Shown in pieces: positions 1 through 10,142 of a DNA stretch of 64,000 bases. How positions within the stretch are numbered: position 1 is the stretch's first letter; every line of letters starts with the position of its first letter. Source of the stretch: Semisulcospira habei (Eukaryota; Mollusca; Gastropoda; Semisulcospiridae); the NCBI GenBank assembly GCA_036245525.1, contig BTPG01000004.1, positions 54,443,048-54,507,047 on the forward strand. Direction: 5' to 3'. Below the pieces are notes generated by a model. The model was not told the DNA's origin. It saw nothing but the letters and a program-made list of their open reading frames with translations, and ran no database searches. Position numbers and translations under genes: made by a program.

Positions 1-44
1 TTGTGTTTGTTTGTTTTGTTTGTTTTGTTTTGTTGATTTTGTTA

Positions 45-72
45 AGTCCCTTCTATTTATAGAAGGGACTTT
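45..72. repeat. Short perfect palindrome
   Basis: Arms AAGTCCCTTCTAT and ATAGAAGGGACTT surround a 2-base centre, just after a T/G-rich stretch. It could be the end of a hairpin element cut by the window edge. Confidence 0.6.
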
Positions 73-104
73 TTAGGACGGGTCGCGGTGGGGCGAATTT
101 AATA

Positions 105-600
105 ACATGTCCATGATGTCAAAGGCGGGTATGCTAAACCTCTCACAACTGAAGTAACAAGATAGAAATTACGTCATGTCTAGTTACACTAACCTCGCTG
201 CTGAACGTACATTTGGAGGGAAGCGCCGCATGTGCGTATGGATATGTGTGTGTGTGTGTGTGTGTGTATGTGTGTGTGTGTGTGTGTGTGCGTATGTATG
301 TAAACAAAAGAATCTCGGATATTTCTGTACACATAAGCTTGCAACTTGGCGAAATACTGTCTACGTCTTAAAGCGGTGGCTAAGAGAGCCTCCGAGCATA
401 TTGTAATTGAAATGTCTCATTTAAGACGTAAACAACCGTTTATAGGAAGTCGGTTGACCCAAAACAGAGTCCGAAATTTGTGTTACATTTACTTGAAATT
501 TTGGACATAGCTAGTTTGGATAAAGCATTGGATGAATTCGTTAGACAGCTTTGTATCCTTTCGATTTCTTAGGTAAAAATTAATTCTATTCAGAAAAGAA
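105..600 (-). repeat. Diverged copy of the foldback-repeat arm
   Basis: Reads like 12450-12960: the GAAGTAACAAGAT, ACGTCATGTCTAG and AAGCGCCG-(TG)n landmarks occur in the same order, followed by related AT-rich sequence. It is clearly older than the copies at 3-14 kb. The (TG)n run lies at about 245-295. Confidence 0.55.
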
Positions 601-854
601 TTAATACAGAAAACAAATTTGACTTTTAGAGAAAGGCAGACAGTGGCGGTGGCGAAAAAGAGGCAACTCCGTCACCACGCAGACATTGACATAATACTCT
701 AAATATGACGTAATTATCTCTAGCGCGCGCCGAAGTCTCTCTCTCTCTCTCTCTCACAGACATGCGCGCATCTCCAAGAGGCATATATCCTGCTGCGCCC
801 GGAGAGCGCATGAGGTTCTATGTCTGTTGGAGTTGGAGCTGTTTTGAGCGCGCG

Positions 855-869
855 CGCATGCTCGCACTA

Positions 870-916
<47 letters not shown>

Positions 917-928
917 CGCACACGCACG

Positions 929-1025
<97 letters not shown>

Positions 1026-1063
1026 CCTCTGTCTGTCTGTCTGTCTGTTTGTCTCTCTCTCTG

Positions 1064-1156
<93 letters not shown>
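855..1156. repeat. Compound (CA)n / (CT)n microsatellite
   Basis: CA repeats (about 870-912) run into about 220 bases of CT repeats with short GTCT interruptions near 1021-1070. All open frames across it are low-complexity artefacts. The CT run directly abuts the LINE fragment that follows. Confidence 0.95.
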
Positions 1157-1159
<3 letters not shown>

Positions 1160-1600
1160 GTTGAAACGTCTGCCTGATGATAGCATTTGAAACTGATCAG
1201 ATAGTGGTTGATGAGGCGCATTGACAATGCTAGCAGCTATCCTTCGGACAGCTCTATGGTACAGATCATCTACTGGGTACTGTCATAGGCCAATGATCTT
1301 CTCAGCTGTTCTGACGATACGTGACAGTCTGCCCCTGTTTTTCATATTGAGGTTGACATACCAAGCAGTGATGTTAAAAGTCAGTATGCTTTCAATCAGG
1401 CTTCTAAAAACGGATTCTAAAACCTTGGAACTGACATCAAAACTTCTCAGTTTCCTAAGAAGGTACAGACGCTGGTTTGCTTTTTTTGGCAATCAGATCG
1501 GTGTTTCCAGTAAAGGACAGCCCACTATCCACGACTGTGCCAATGTATTTAAATTCAGTGACCACTTCTACAGGTTGATTATTAATTGAGACAGGTACAC
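1157..1600 (-). pseudogene. LINE reverse transcriptase C-terminal fragment (CR1/Rex1-like)
   Basis: On the - strand this reads as the end of a non-LTR retrotransposon reverse transcriptase. A stretch ending in EFKYIGTVVDSGLSF is followed, after a frameshift, by NQRLYLLRKLRSF, then SLIESILTFNITAWY, an EKIIG segment and finally LLSSGRRF-type sequence. This order is typical of the thumb and post-RT region of CR1/Rex1/L2-group elements; the exact clade is inferred from memory of such proteins. It is dead: a one-base shift lies in a run of A at about 1483-1490, a stop follows EKIIGL, and the 5' part is missing. The 3' side ends abruptly at the CT microsatellite. Confidence 0.75.
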
Positions 1601-1617
1601 AATTGTAAATTAAACAA

Positions 1618-1823
1618 TTAAACCCTACGGTCGCATTTCCAAAATTTTGGAGGTGTCATCTAACGACCATCTACCAGTCGCAGGGGATAAATCGATCATG
1701 ATAATTCAAGGGCAGTGCCAGATTAGCTTGGCGCCATCAGGCGCCAAGCTAATCTGGCACTACCCTTGAATTATGGTGATCGATCCATCTCCTGCGGTAG
1801 TGTGCCGGGACTAAATGTGTTAT
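1618..1823. mobile_element. Family A1 TTAA hairpin element
   Basis: Starts at TTAA with a degenerate A1 end; the other end is decayed (…ACTAAATGTGTTA). The hairpin spans 1691-1785. Arms pair through CAAGGGCAGTGCCAGATTAG and CTAATCTGGCACTACCC with GGCGCC at the loop. Confidence 0.85.
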
Positions 1824-2160
1824 GAAAAAACACTTTATTTTCTGATAAACTGTCCAGCAAGTTTGATAAACGCTTTTCTCCGTCTGAGAAAATGTCTTCA
1901 CCCCACCCACCCACCCCACCCCCCACCCCCATACACACCCTTTTCAAAGACTCCCTCAAAGGGACACACTTGTGTGTTTTTTTCGCTAACCTGTTTTTGA
2001 CAGGGCCGTGTCACGCACCAATCACTCTCAATTGTACTCATTCACACACTCTTCTACACCGCTATTCAGCCGCGATTTTTCTTCAATAACCAGCGATCGA
2101 GAGCTAGTGAAAGCAATACAAAACGGTTCGTCGGCTTTTGGTCAAAAGTCCATTTCATCT

Positions 2161-2225
2161 GCAAGAGACATAGATTCAAGTGAGCCCCTGCTGTCGTAGG
2201 GGATCACGTGAATCTATATCTCTTG
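2161..2225. repeat. Family B hairpin, diverged
   Basis: GCAAGAGACATAGATTCA pairs imperfectly with TGAATCTATATCTCTTGC around a GAGCCCCTGC-type centre. An identical duplicate lies at 6624-6690. Confidence 0.75.
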
Positions 2226-2602
2226 CTCGTTTTCTGTCGGCGTCGACCGGTCTGAATGTTAATTTCGAGTCAGGCCAAGCATGCGACTGTCTTCGGTATT
2301 CAACAGCTGTGACTCTCTGTCTGATCCCAGGCGATTGAAAGCCAATGAAAGCTGCGCCAAATGAGTGACACGGGTATTCAGGGTTTCAGCCTTCACTCTC
2401 CAACTGGTTTACCTTGTGCTTGAACTGTGAATGAAGGCGACGATACAATCAGACCGCTTTGTCCCGAGTCACTGCGCTGTGTCGATCGCGAATGCCTTCA
2501 TGTCAGCGCCCCGTTTTCTTGCGTAGTCAGTCGTCACGTCACATGACGTCCCAGCTGGCGAAAATGTACCAAGTAGGTAAGAAAAAGCATGGAAACCCTA
2601 AG

Positions 2603-2815
2603 AGAACTGTGTATTGACCAATAATATATATCGATCCAATGCGCAAAAGGCCGTCGGGCCGACGTTTGGCCCGCGCACGGCCGTGTACGGTGTATTGACC
2701 AATGATGATATATATCTACCCAATGCGCAAAAGGCCATCAGGCCGACATCGGGCCGATGGAATTTTTTCGCGTTGGGTAGTTGGTCTACACAGGCCAAAC
2801 AATAACAAAAAACAA
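2603..2815. mobile_element. Family C palindromic element (double unit)
   Basis: Two stretches of the type CCAATGCGCAAAAGGCC(A/G)TC with GGGCCGAC follow each other, with GGTGTATTGACCAATGATGA between them. The second ends in CGCGTTGGGTAG. The same unit is duplicated at about 7068-7280. No coding sequence. Confidence 0.6.
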
Positions 2816-3309
2816 AACAAGTTGAGGATTTCATCCCAAAGTCTACCGTATTGTTTGGAGCTCAGATGTGTTTATCTTTCAGGAACATTCAGGGTTGTTT
2901 ATATTTTTAGGCTTATTTTGCTGATCTATTTCCCTCCACTCTACCCTCTGATCAACACACAAGTCGGCGCACACAAATAAAGACGGACACACGGCGCTTC
3001 CCGCCATTAGTACGCTCTGTGGGCTTGTGTAGCGACAGGAATCCATCTCCTTCTACTCTACCCCGCCCTCTGATCCACACACACTGGCACACATAAAAAA
3101 GACGGACACACGGCGATTCCCGCCATTCTTAAAGTCTGTGGTCTGGCGTAGCATAACTATTCTGAAAAAGAATAATAATAATCATTAGTCCCACGACGCT
3201 GTGTTCATAGTGACGACTCGAAGTTATACGTCATCATCGCCGATACATTTGACGTATCAGAGAATCAACTTTTGCAATTTTCTTGCTGATTTTTATGCCT
3301 ATAGTTTAC

Positions 3310-3326
3310 AGGTCACAATTTGACCT
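3310..3326. promoter_or_regulatory. AGGTCA inverted repeat (possible nuclear-receptor-like site)
   Basis: AGGTCACAATTTGACCT is an inverted repeat of AGGTCA with a 5-base spacer. A 4-base-spacer version lies at 3499-3514, and further copies at 7805, 8010, 5823, 13165 and 13369. The half-site is the classical nuclear-receptor motif; function here is only a possibility. Confidence 0.25.
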
Positions 3327-3966
3327 AATCCTACCCCAGGGCCGGGACAAACAGCAGGCTTATGCAAACACTGTTCATGAAAAATCATGCGGGTATTAAT
3401 GAGAAGATATTTCTTTTCGTAAAATAAAAATTTACAGTTTTGTTAGCTGTTTTACAAGTGTTGCAGAACATTGTCTGATTTTCACACATAGGGTATACAG
3501 GTCACAATTGACCTAATCGTACCGGACAGCAGAGACAAACTGTAGGCTTATGTAAATACCGTATACGAAAAATCATGCGATTATTAACAAGATTGTTTTT
3601 TTATGGTAAAAAAAAAATCAATTGTTTAAGATTAACCCATATAATTCGTAAAATTAATCCCAAAAATGTGAAAATATTATTTTTCAAAAAATATTTAATT
3701 GTCACTCAAAATATTCTAGAGGTAAAATGCTGGTTAACAAACTCATTTAATATCTCCGTTTTATCACGCAAAATACATATTAAAAATAAGAAAAATTACG
3801 GACTCCAGTGTAAATCAACCTATTTCTGTGAAACAGCCATTTTCTCGCCAATGAGCGTTATAATAAAAAAAATAGAAGAAAAGTCCCGAGATAATTCTTT
3901 TAGGGACAATATCCTAAAATTTCAAGCTTGCCCGTCCTCAAATGCGGGCTCTAGTTGCTGTCACAT

Positions 3967-3976
3967 TCACACACAC

Positions 3977-4031
<55 letters not shown>

Positions 4032-4036
4032 ACGCA

Positions 4037-4096
<60 letters not shown>
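3967..4096. repeat. (CA)n microsatellite
   Basis: About 130 bases of CA with a few interruptions, followed by GGCGCTTGGCGCC, which is itself a short palindrome kept in the other copies of this repeat. Confidence 0.95.
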
Positions 4097-4097
<1 letters not shown>

Positions 4098-4384
4098 CGC
4101 TTGGCGCCAAAAAGACGTTCTCTAGCAAAGTTTGCGTAACTAGACGTGACGTCGTTTTTATCGTGTCACTTCTTTGCCAGAATTTTTGCGCCGCCCGCCA
4201 AAAACGTCATGTGCATGCTCCGGAATGCGCTCCGACCCAGCCCCATTTCAAAGTCTACCGTATTTTCAATACGTTAGACAACAACTGATAGGAAAGAGGG
4301 AGAGGTGAGTGCGTGCGTGCGTGCGTGCGTGAAAGTGGGGAAGGGGGCGGGGAAGGGGGAGCAGAAAATGCGGGGACTCATGAG

Positions 4385-4730
4385 ACAGGGGCGGATCTGG
4401 GAGGGGGGTTACAAGGGTTCTCCCACCCACCCCCACCCCGACCCAAAATTCTTTAAAATGCTATTACAAAATCCCTTTTTGGGGTGTTCGGCGAATGGTG
4501 AGAGTCTTAACACACACACGCCTTCTCTACACACACCCCCACCCCCCACCCCCTCTCCCCCCCCCCTCCCCACCCCGTCCGCTTTTCGATTTTTCGGCCC
4601 TAGAAGCAAGGTTTAGCTTTGGGGAGGCCTTTTGTATCACGTTGAAGGTCCCATACAAGAAGTTGGAACCGGCCCACCCACCCCCACCCCCCACCCCCAC
4701 CCACCCTCGAGGTAACCGATCCGCCCCTGT
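4385..4730. mobile_element. MITE with ACAGGGGCGGATC termini, copy 1
   Basis: Terminal inverted repeats ACAGGGGCGGATC and GATCCGCCCCTGT bound a C-rich, non-coding 346-bp interior. It sits in the right half of a family B hairpin (GCTCATGAG | GATC). Copy 2 shows GAG on both sides, suggesting a 3-bp target duplication. The superfamily is not assigned. Confidence 0.75.
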
Positions 4731-4882
4731 AAGGACCTATGTCTTTTGTTCACACCACTTTTGCATGCTCATTTCTCGGACGGCTGCGGTCCTTTGGCGT
4801 TAAATAACAAAGAGGTCAGAAACGCAATGTGCGACAACCAGCATAGTAGAGGTGAAGGCGTTAGACTGTTGTTTGTTTTTTT

Positions 4883-5110
4883 TTAACTCTTATCATTCGG
4901 AATACATTGATTGATATCATTGGTGTGTGAAATAATAGTTTTGACTAAAATAGTTTAAGGGTAGTGCCAGAATAGCCTGGCGCCTCTAGGCGCCAAGCTA
5001 TTCTGACACCACCCTTGAACTAAAGCCATTGGTCTATATCCTCATCCGTAGGTAGCTTGCATGTGGCAGTGTACAAATTTGAACTTTTTCGCCACTATGA
5101 GGCCGTAGGC
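4883..5110. mobile_element. Family A3 TTAA hairpin element
   Basis: Starts TTAACTCTTATCATTCGG. Hairpin at about 4966-5030 with GGCGCCTCTAGGCGCC at its centre. The outer end decays near CAAATTTGAACTTTTTCGCC. Confidence 0.75.
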
Positions 5111-5368
5111 GGCAATGCAATGCTAATTTTACGGTCGACATTGTACTGGAGTCAATGCTGATTAATGTGCCTTTCAGGCCGGGGTATACACAGCCACCCG
5201 CAACGATTTCTAAAACATTACTCGGGTAGCGAATCAATGATTCGGCGTAACGGGTTGTGAGTTGACCGTGAGAGGTAGAGGCTTGTGCTTGATTGGTCTG
5301 ATAAAGGCTTAAAAGTAGTGCTCGAATATCTCGGAGCCATTCTGCTCAAAGGCGTTATTTTCTGCTCA

Positions 5369-5578
5369 TTAACCCCTTCACTGCAAAGTGGACGCAGATT
5401 GTGTTTCTTAAATCTGTGTTCAGTCGAAGAGCCCCAGCAGTCCAAGGAAAATAGATACAAAATGGTGTCAGCAAGAGGCGTAGATCCTCATGAGCCCCCG
5501 CAAATGCGGGGGCTCATGAGGATCTATTCCTTTTGCAGTTAATTGGTGCTTACTTTTTCTCAGCAGCGAAGGACTTAA
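5369..5578. mobile_element. Family B TTAA hairpin element, full length
   Basis: Bounded by TTAA at 5369-5372 and 5575-5578. Ends read TTAACCCCTTCACTGC and GCAGCGAAGGACTTAA. The hairpin (5470-5540) pairs TCCTCATGAGCCCCCGC with GCGGGGGCTCATGAGGA. A good reference copy, about 210 bp. Confidence 0.9.
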
Positions 5579-6000
5579 AATTGTCGTCGTTTTTGTCTAC
5601 TGTATTGAAAATACGGCAGACTTTGAGATGGGGCTGGTCTGAGCCCGTTCTGCAGCATGCAAATGACATAACAGGCGGGCATGCCTCATAGTCTGGCAAA
5701 GAAGTAACAAGATTTTTTTTTAAATGACGTCACGTCTAGCTACTCTAACCTTGCTGTCGCATGATTTTTCGTATACGGTATTTACATAATCCTGCAGTTT
5801 GTCTCGGCTGTCGGGTACGATTAGGTCAATTGTGACCTTTATGGCCTAGGTGTGAAAATCAGACAGTTTTCAGCATTCACTTTTTCGGAATTATTTGTAA
5901 AACAGCTAACATAACTTTAATTTTTCGTTTACGAAAACAAATATCTTCTCATTAATATCCGCATGATTTTTCATAAACAGTGTTTGCATAAGGCTGCTGT

Positions 6001-6500
6001 NNNNNNNNNNNNNNNNNNNNNNNNNNNNNNNNNNNNNNNNNNNNNNNNNNNNNNNNNNNNNNNNNNNNNNNNNNNNNNNNNNNNNNNNNNNNNNNNNNNN
6101 NNNNNNNNNNNNNNNNNNNNNNNNNNNNNNNNNNNNNNNNNNNNNNNNNNNNNNNNNNNNNNNNNNNNNNNNNNNNNNNNNNNNNNNNNNNNNNNNNNNN
6201 NNNNNNNNNNNNNNNNNNNNNNNNNNNNNNNNNNNNNNNNNNNNNNNNNNNNNNNNNNNNNNNNNNNNNNNNNNNNNNNNNNNNNNNNNNNNNNNNNNNN
6301 NNNNNNNNNNNNNNNNNNNNNNNNNNNNNNNNNNNNNNNNNNNNNNNNNNNNNNNNNNNNNNNNNNNNNNNNNNNNNNNNNNNNNNNNNNNNNNNNNNNN
6401 NNNNNNNNNNNNNNNNNNNNNNNNNNNNNNNNNNNNNNNNNNNNNNNNNNNNNNNNNNNNNNNNNNNNNNNNNNNNNNNNNNNNNNNNNNNNNNNNNNNN
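6001..6500. other. Assembly gap (500 N)
   Basis: Exactly 500 N, so probably a placeholder of unknown true size. It separates the two near-identical duplication copies. Open frames running through it are meaningless. Confidence 1.
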
Positions 6501-6623
6501 CTCATTCACACACTCTTCTACACCGCTATTCAGCCGCGATTTTTCCTCAATAACCAGCGATCGAGAGCTAGTGAAAGCAATACAAAACGGTTCGTCGGCT
6601 TTTGGTCAAAAGTCCATTTCATC

Positions 6624-6690
6624 TGCAAGAGACATAGATTCAAGTGAGCCCCTGCTGTCGTAGGGGATCACGTGAATCTATATCTCTTGC
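6624..6690. repeat. Family B hairpin, diverged (duplicate)
   Basis: Same sequence as the hairpin at 2161-2225, carried along in the large duplication. Confidence 0.75.
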
Positions 6691-7279
6691 TCGTTTTCTG
6701 TCGGCGTCGACCGGTCTGAATGTTAATTTCGAGTCAGGCCAAGCATGCGACTGTCTTCGGTATTCAACAGCTGTGACTCTCTGTCTGATCCCAGGCGATT
6801 GAAAGCCAATGAAAGCTGCGCCAAATGAGTGACACGGGTATTCAGGGTTTCAGCCTTCACTCTCCAACTGGTTTACCTTGTGCTTGAACTGTGAATGAAG
6901 GCGACGATACAATCAGACCGCTTTGTCCCGAGTCACTGCGCTGTGTCGATCGCGAATGCCTTCATGTCAGCGCCCCGTTTTCTTGCGTAGTCAGTCGTTC
7001 ACGTCACAGGACGTCCCAGCTGGCGAAAATGTACCAAGTAGGTAAGAAAAAGCATGCAAACCCTAAGAGAACTGTGTATTGACCAAAAATATATATCGAT
7101 CCAATGCGCAAAAGGCCGTCGGGCCGACGTTTGGCCCGCGCACGGCCGTGTACGGTGTATTGACCAATGATGATATATATCTACCCAATGCGCAAAAGGC
7201 CATCGGGCCGACATCGGGCCGATGGAATTTTTTCGCGTTGGGTAGTTGGTCTACACAGGCCAAACAATAACAAAAAACA

Positions 7280-8492
7280 AAACAAGTTGAGGATTTCATC
7301 CCAAAGTCTACCGTATTGTTTGGAGCTCAGATGTGTTTATCTTTCAGGAACATTCAGGGTTGTTTATATTTTTAGGCTTATTTTGCTGATCTATTTCCCT
7401 CCTCTCTACCCTCTGATCAACACACAAGTCGGCGCACACAAATAAAGACGGACACACGGCGCTTCCCGCCATTAGTACGCTCTGTGGGCTTGTGTAGCGA
7501 CAGGAATCCATCTCCTTCTACTCTACCCCGCCCTCTGATCCACACACACTGGCACACATAAAAAAGACGGACACACGGCGATTCCCGCCATTCTTAAAGT
7601 CTGTGGTCTGGCGTAGCATAACTATTCTAATAGCACCAGCAGCGAAATGACGTCACCTCAAGCTTCGCGTCATGACATCATTAGTCCCACGACGCTGTGT
7701 TCATAGTGACGACTCGATGTTATACGTCATCATCGCCGATACATTTGACGTATCAGAGAATCAACTTTTGCAATTTTCTTGCTGATTTTCATGCCTATAG
7801 TTTACAGGTCACAATTTGACCTAATCCTATCCCAGCGCCGGGACAAACAGCAGGCTTATGCAAACACTGTTCATGAAAAATCATGCGGGTATTAATGAGA
7901 AGATATTTGTTTTCGTAAAAGAAAAGTTTAAAGTTTTGTTAGCTGTTTTACAAATGACTCCTAAAAAGTGTTGCAGAACATTGTCTGATTTTTCACACAC
8001 AGGGCATACAGGTCACAATTGACCTAATCTTACCGGACAGCCGAGACAAACTGTAGGCTTATGTAAATACCGCATACGAAAAATCATGCGATTATTAAGA
8101 AGATTGTGGGGTTGTTGTTTTTTCGTAAAAAAAAATCATTTGTTTTAAGATTAACCCATATAATTCGAAAATTAATCCCAAAAATCTGAAAATATATTTT
8201 TTTTCAAAAAATATTTAATTGTCACTCAAAATATTCTAGAGGTAAAATGATGGTTAACGAACTCATTCAATATCTCCGTTTTATCTAGCTGTACGCAAAA
8301 TATATATTAAAAATAAGAAAAATTACGGACTCCAGTGTAAATCAACCGATTTTTGTGAAAGGGCCATTTTCTCGCCAATGAGCGTTATAATTAAAAAAAT
8401 AGAAGAAAATGTCCCTGAGATAATTCTTTTAGGGACAATATCCTAAAATTTCAAGCTTGCCCGTCCTCAAATGCGGGCTCTAGTTGCTGTCA

Positions 8493-8582
<90 letters not shown>

Positions 8583-8604
8583 CACATACACACACACACA
8601 CACA

Positions 8605-8677
<73 letters not shown>

Positions 8678-8860
8678 CGCTTGGCGCCAAAAAGACGTTC
8701 TCTAGCAAAGTTTGCGTAACTAGACGTGACGTCATTTTTATCGTGTTACTTCTTTGCCAGAATTTGTGCGCCGCCCGCCAAAAACGTCATGTGCATGCTC
8801 CGGAATGCGCTCCGACTCAGCCCCATTTCAAAGTCTACCGTATTTTCAATACTTTAGACA
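7280..8860 (+). repeat. Foldback-repeat arm, direct copy 2
   Basis: Counterpart of 2815-4290 in duplication copy 2. It has a longer (CA)n run (8496-8675) and an extra stretch near 7635-7680 (AGCACCAGCAGCGAAATGACGT). Confidence 0.8.
8496..8675. repeat. (CA)n microsatellite
   Basis: About 180 bases of CA with rare GC/TA interruptions. Longer than the matching run in copy 1. Confidence 0.95.
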
Positions 8861-8955
8861 ACTGATAGGAAAGAGGGAGAGGTGAGTGCGTGCGTGCGTG
8901 AAAGTGGGGAAGGGGGCGGGGAAGGGGGGGAGCAGAAAATGCGGGGGCTCATGAG

Positions 8956-9305
8956 ACAGGGGCGGATCTGGGAGGGGGGGTTACAAGGGTTCCCCCCCCC
9001 CCCCCACCCCGACCCAAAATTCTTTAAAATGCTATTACAAAATCCCTTTTTGGGGTGTTCGGCGAATGGTGAGAGTCTTAACACACACACGCCTTCTCTA
9101 CACCCCCCCCCCCCCCTCTCCCCGCCCCCTCCCCCCCCCCCCTCACCCCGTCCGCTTTTCGATTTTTTTGGCCCTAGAAGCAAGGTTTAGCATTAGGGAG
9201 GCCTTTTGTATCACGTTGAAAATCCCATACAAGAAGTTGGAACCCCCCCCCCCCACCCCCGCACCCCACCCCCACACACCCTCGAGGTAACTGATCCGCC
9301 CCTGT
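8956..9305. mobile_element. MITE with ACAGGGGCGGATC termini, copy 2
   Basis: Same element as 4385-4730. Flanked by GAG at 8953-8955 and 9306-9308, inside the half-hairpin GGGGGCTCATGAG…GAGGATCTAT. This restores a family B hairpin arm if one GAG is removed. Confidence 0.8.
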
Positions 9306-9443
9306 GAGGATCTATATCTTTTGTTCACACCACTTGTGCATGCACATTTTCGGACGGCTGCGGTCCTTTGGCGTTAAATAACAAAGAGGTCAGAAACGCC
9401 ATGTGCCACCACCAGTAGAGGTGAAGGCCTTAGACTGGGTTTC

Positions 9444-9660
9444 TTAAAAACTCATTCTACCCCAACACCGAAATCCCCAAATTTTGTCGTTGTCCTCTGA
9501 AGACTGTATTGCAGTGCAGGACACAGATCAACCATGATAGTTCAAGGGTGATGCCAGAATAGCTTGGCGCCGATAGGCGCCAAACTATTCTGGCATCACC
9601 CTTGAACTATCATGGTCGATCATTATCTTGCTGTGGTGTGTCTGGGGTAGAATGAGTTAA
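9444..9660. mobile_element. Family A2 TTAA hairpin element
   Basis: Left end CTCATTCTACCCC, right end GGGGTAGAATGAG, with TTAA at 9444-9447 and 9657-9660. Hairpin arms GTGATGCCAGAATAG and CTATTCTGGCATCAC. Duplication copy 1 has no element at this TTAA (4883-4886), giving an empty site. Confidence 0.9.
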
Positions 9661-9885
9661 CTCTTATCATTCGGAATACATTGATTGATATCATTGGTGT
9701 GTGAAATAATAGTTTTGACTAAAATAGTTTAAGGGTAGTGCCAGAATAGCCTGGCGCCTCTAGGCGCCAAGCTATTCTGGCACCACCCTTGAACTAAAGC
9801 CATTGGTCTATATCCTCATCCGTAGGTAGCTTGCATGTGGCAGTGTACAAATTTGAACCTTTTCGCCACTATGAGGCCGTAGGCG
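9657..9885. mobile_element. Family A3 TTAA hairpin element
   Basis: Duplicate of 4883-5110, sharing its left TTAA with the A2 element just before it. Hairpin at about 9728-9800. Confidence 0.75.
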
Positions 9886-10142
9886 GCAATGCAATGCTAA
9901 TTTTACGGTCGACATTGTACTGGAGTCAATGCTGATTAATGTGCCTTTCAGGCCGGGGTATACACAGCCACCCGCAACGATGTCTAATACATTACTGGGG
10001 TAGCGGATCAATGGTTCGGCGTAAAGGATTGTGAGTTGACTGTGAGAGGTAGAGGCCTGTGCTTGATTGGTCTGATAAAGGCTTAAAAGTAGTGCTTGAA
10101 TATCTCGGAGCCATTCTGGTCAAAGGCGTTATTTTCTGCTCA

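Larger units (their letters stand above)
2815..4290 (+). repeat. Foldback-repeat arm, direct copy 1
   Basis: Runs from AACAAGTTGAGGATTTCATC to the TACCGTATTTTCAATACG end motif. It is matched in inverse orientation by 12390-13935 and in direct orientation by 7280-8860. Inside are two related tandem sub-units (about 3295-3430 and 3485-3610), both with an AGGTCA inverted repeat and an AATCATGCG motif, then AT-rich DNA and a (CA)n run. No protein-coding signal seen. Confidence 0.8.
2033..5760 (+). repeat. Large duplication, copy 1
   Basis: Nearly identical to 6501-12560 over most of its length (landmarks match in order, few substitutions seen by eye). Copy 2 has extra insertions at 9444-9660 and 10200-12230. 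Copy 1 runs into the assembly gap. After 5757 it jumps to sequence equivalent to 13100, so it lacks the (TG)n-containing stretch kept in copy 2. Confidence 0.85.

Noticed and set aside
754..1227. Long open frames across CT/CA microsatellites
   Set aside because: They encode only SL, RE, HT or CV dipeptide runs; open because the repeat has no stop in any frame.
2603..2980. Small overlapping frames duplicated at 7063-7445
   Set aside because: Identity between copies comes from the recent large duplication, not from coding constraint; frames cross palindromes and repeat ends.
5470..5540. GC-rich hairpins as bacterial-type terminators
   Set aside because: The hairpins are parts of dispersed TTAA elements, not located after genes, and the DNA is eukaryotic.
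5906..6553. Open frames across the N run
   Set aside because: Translation of unknown bases.
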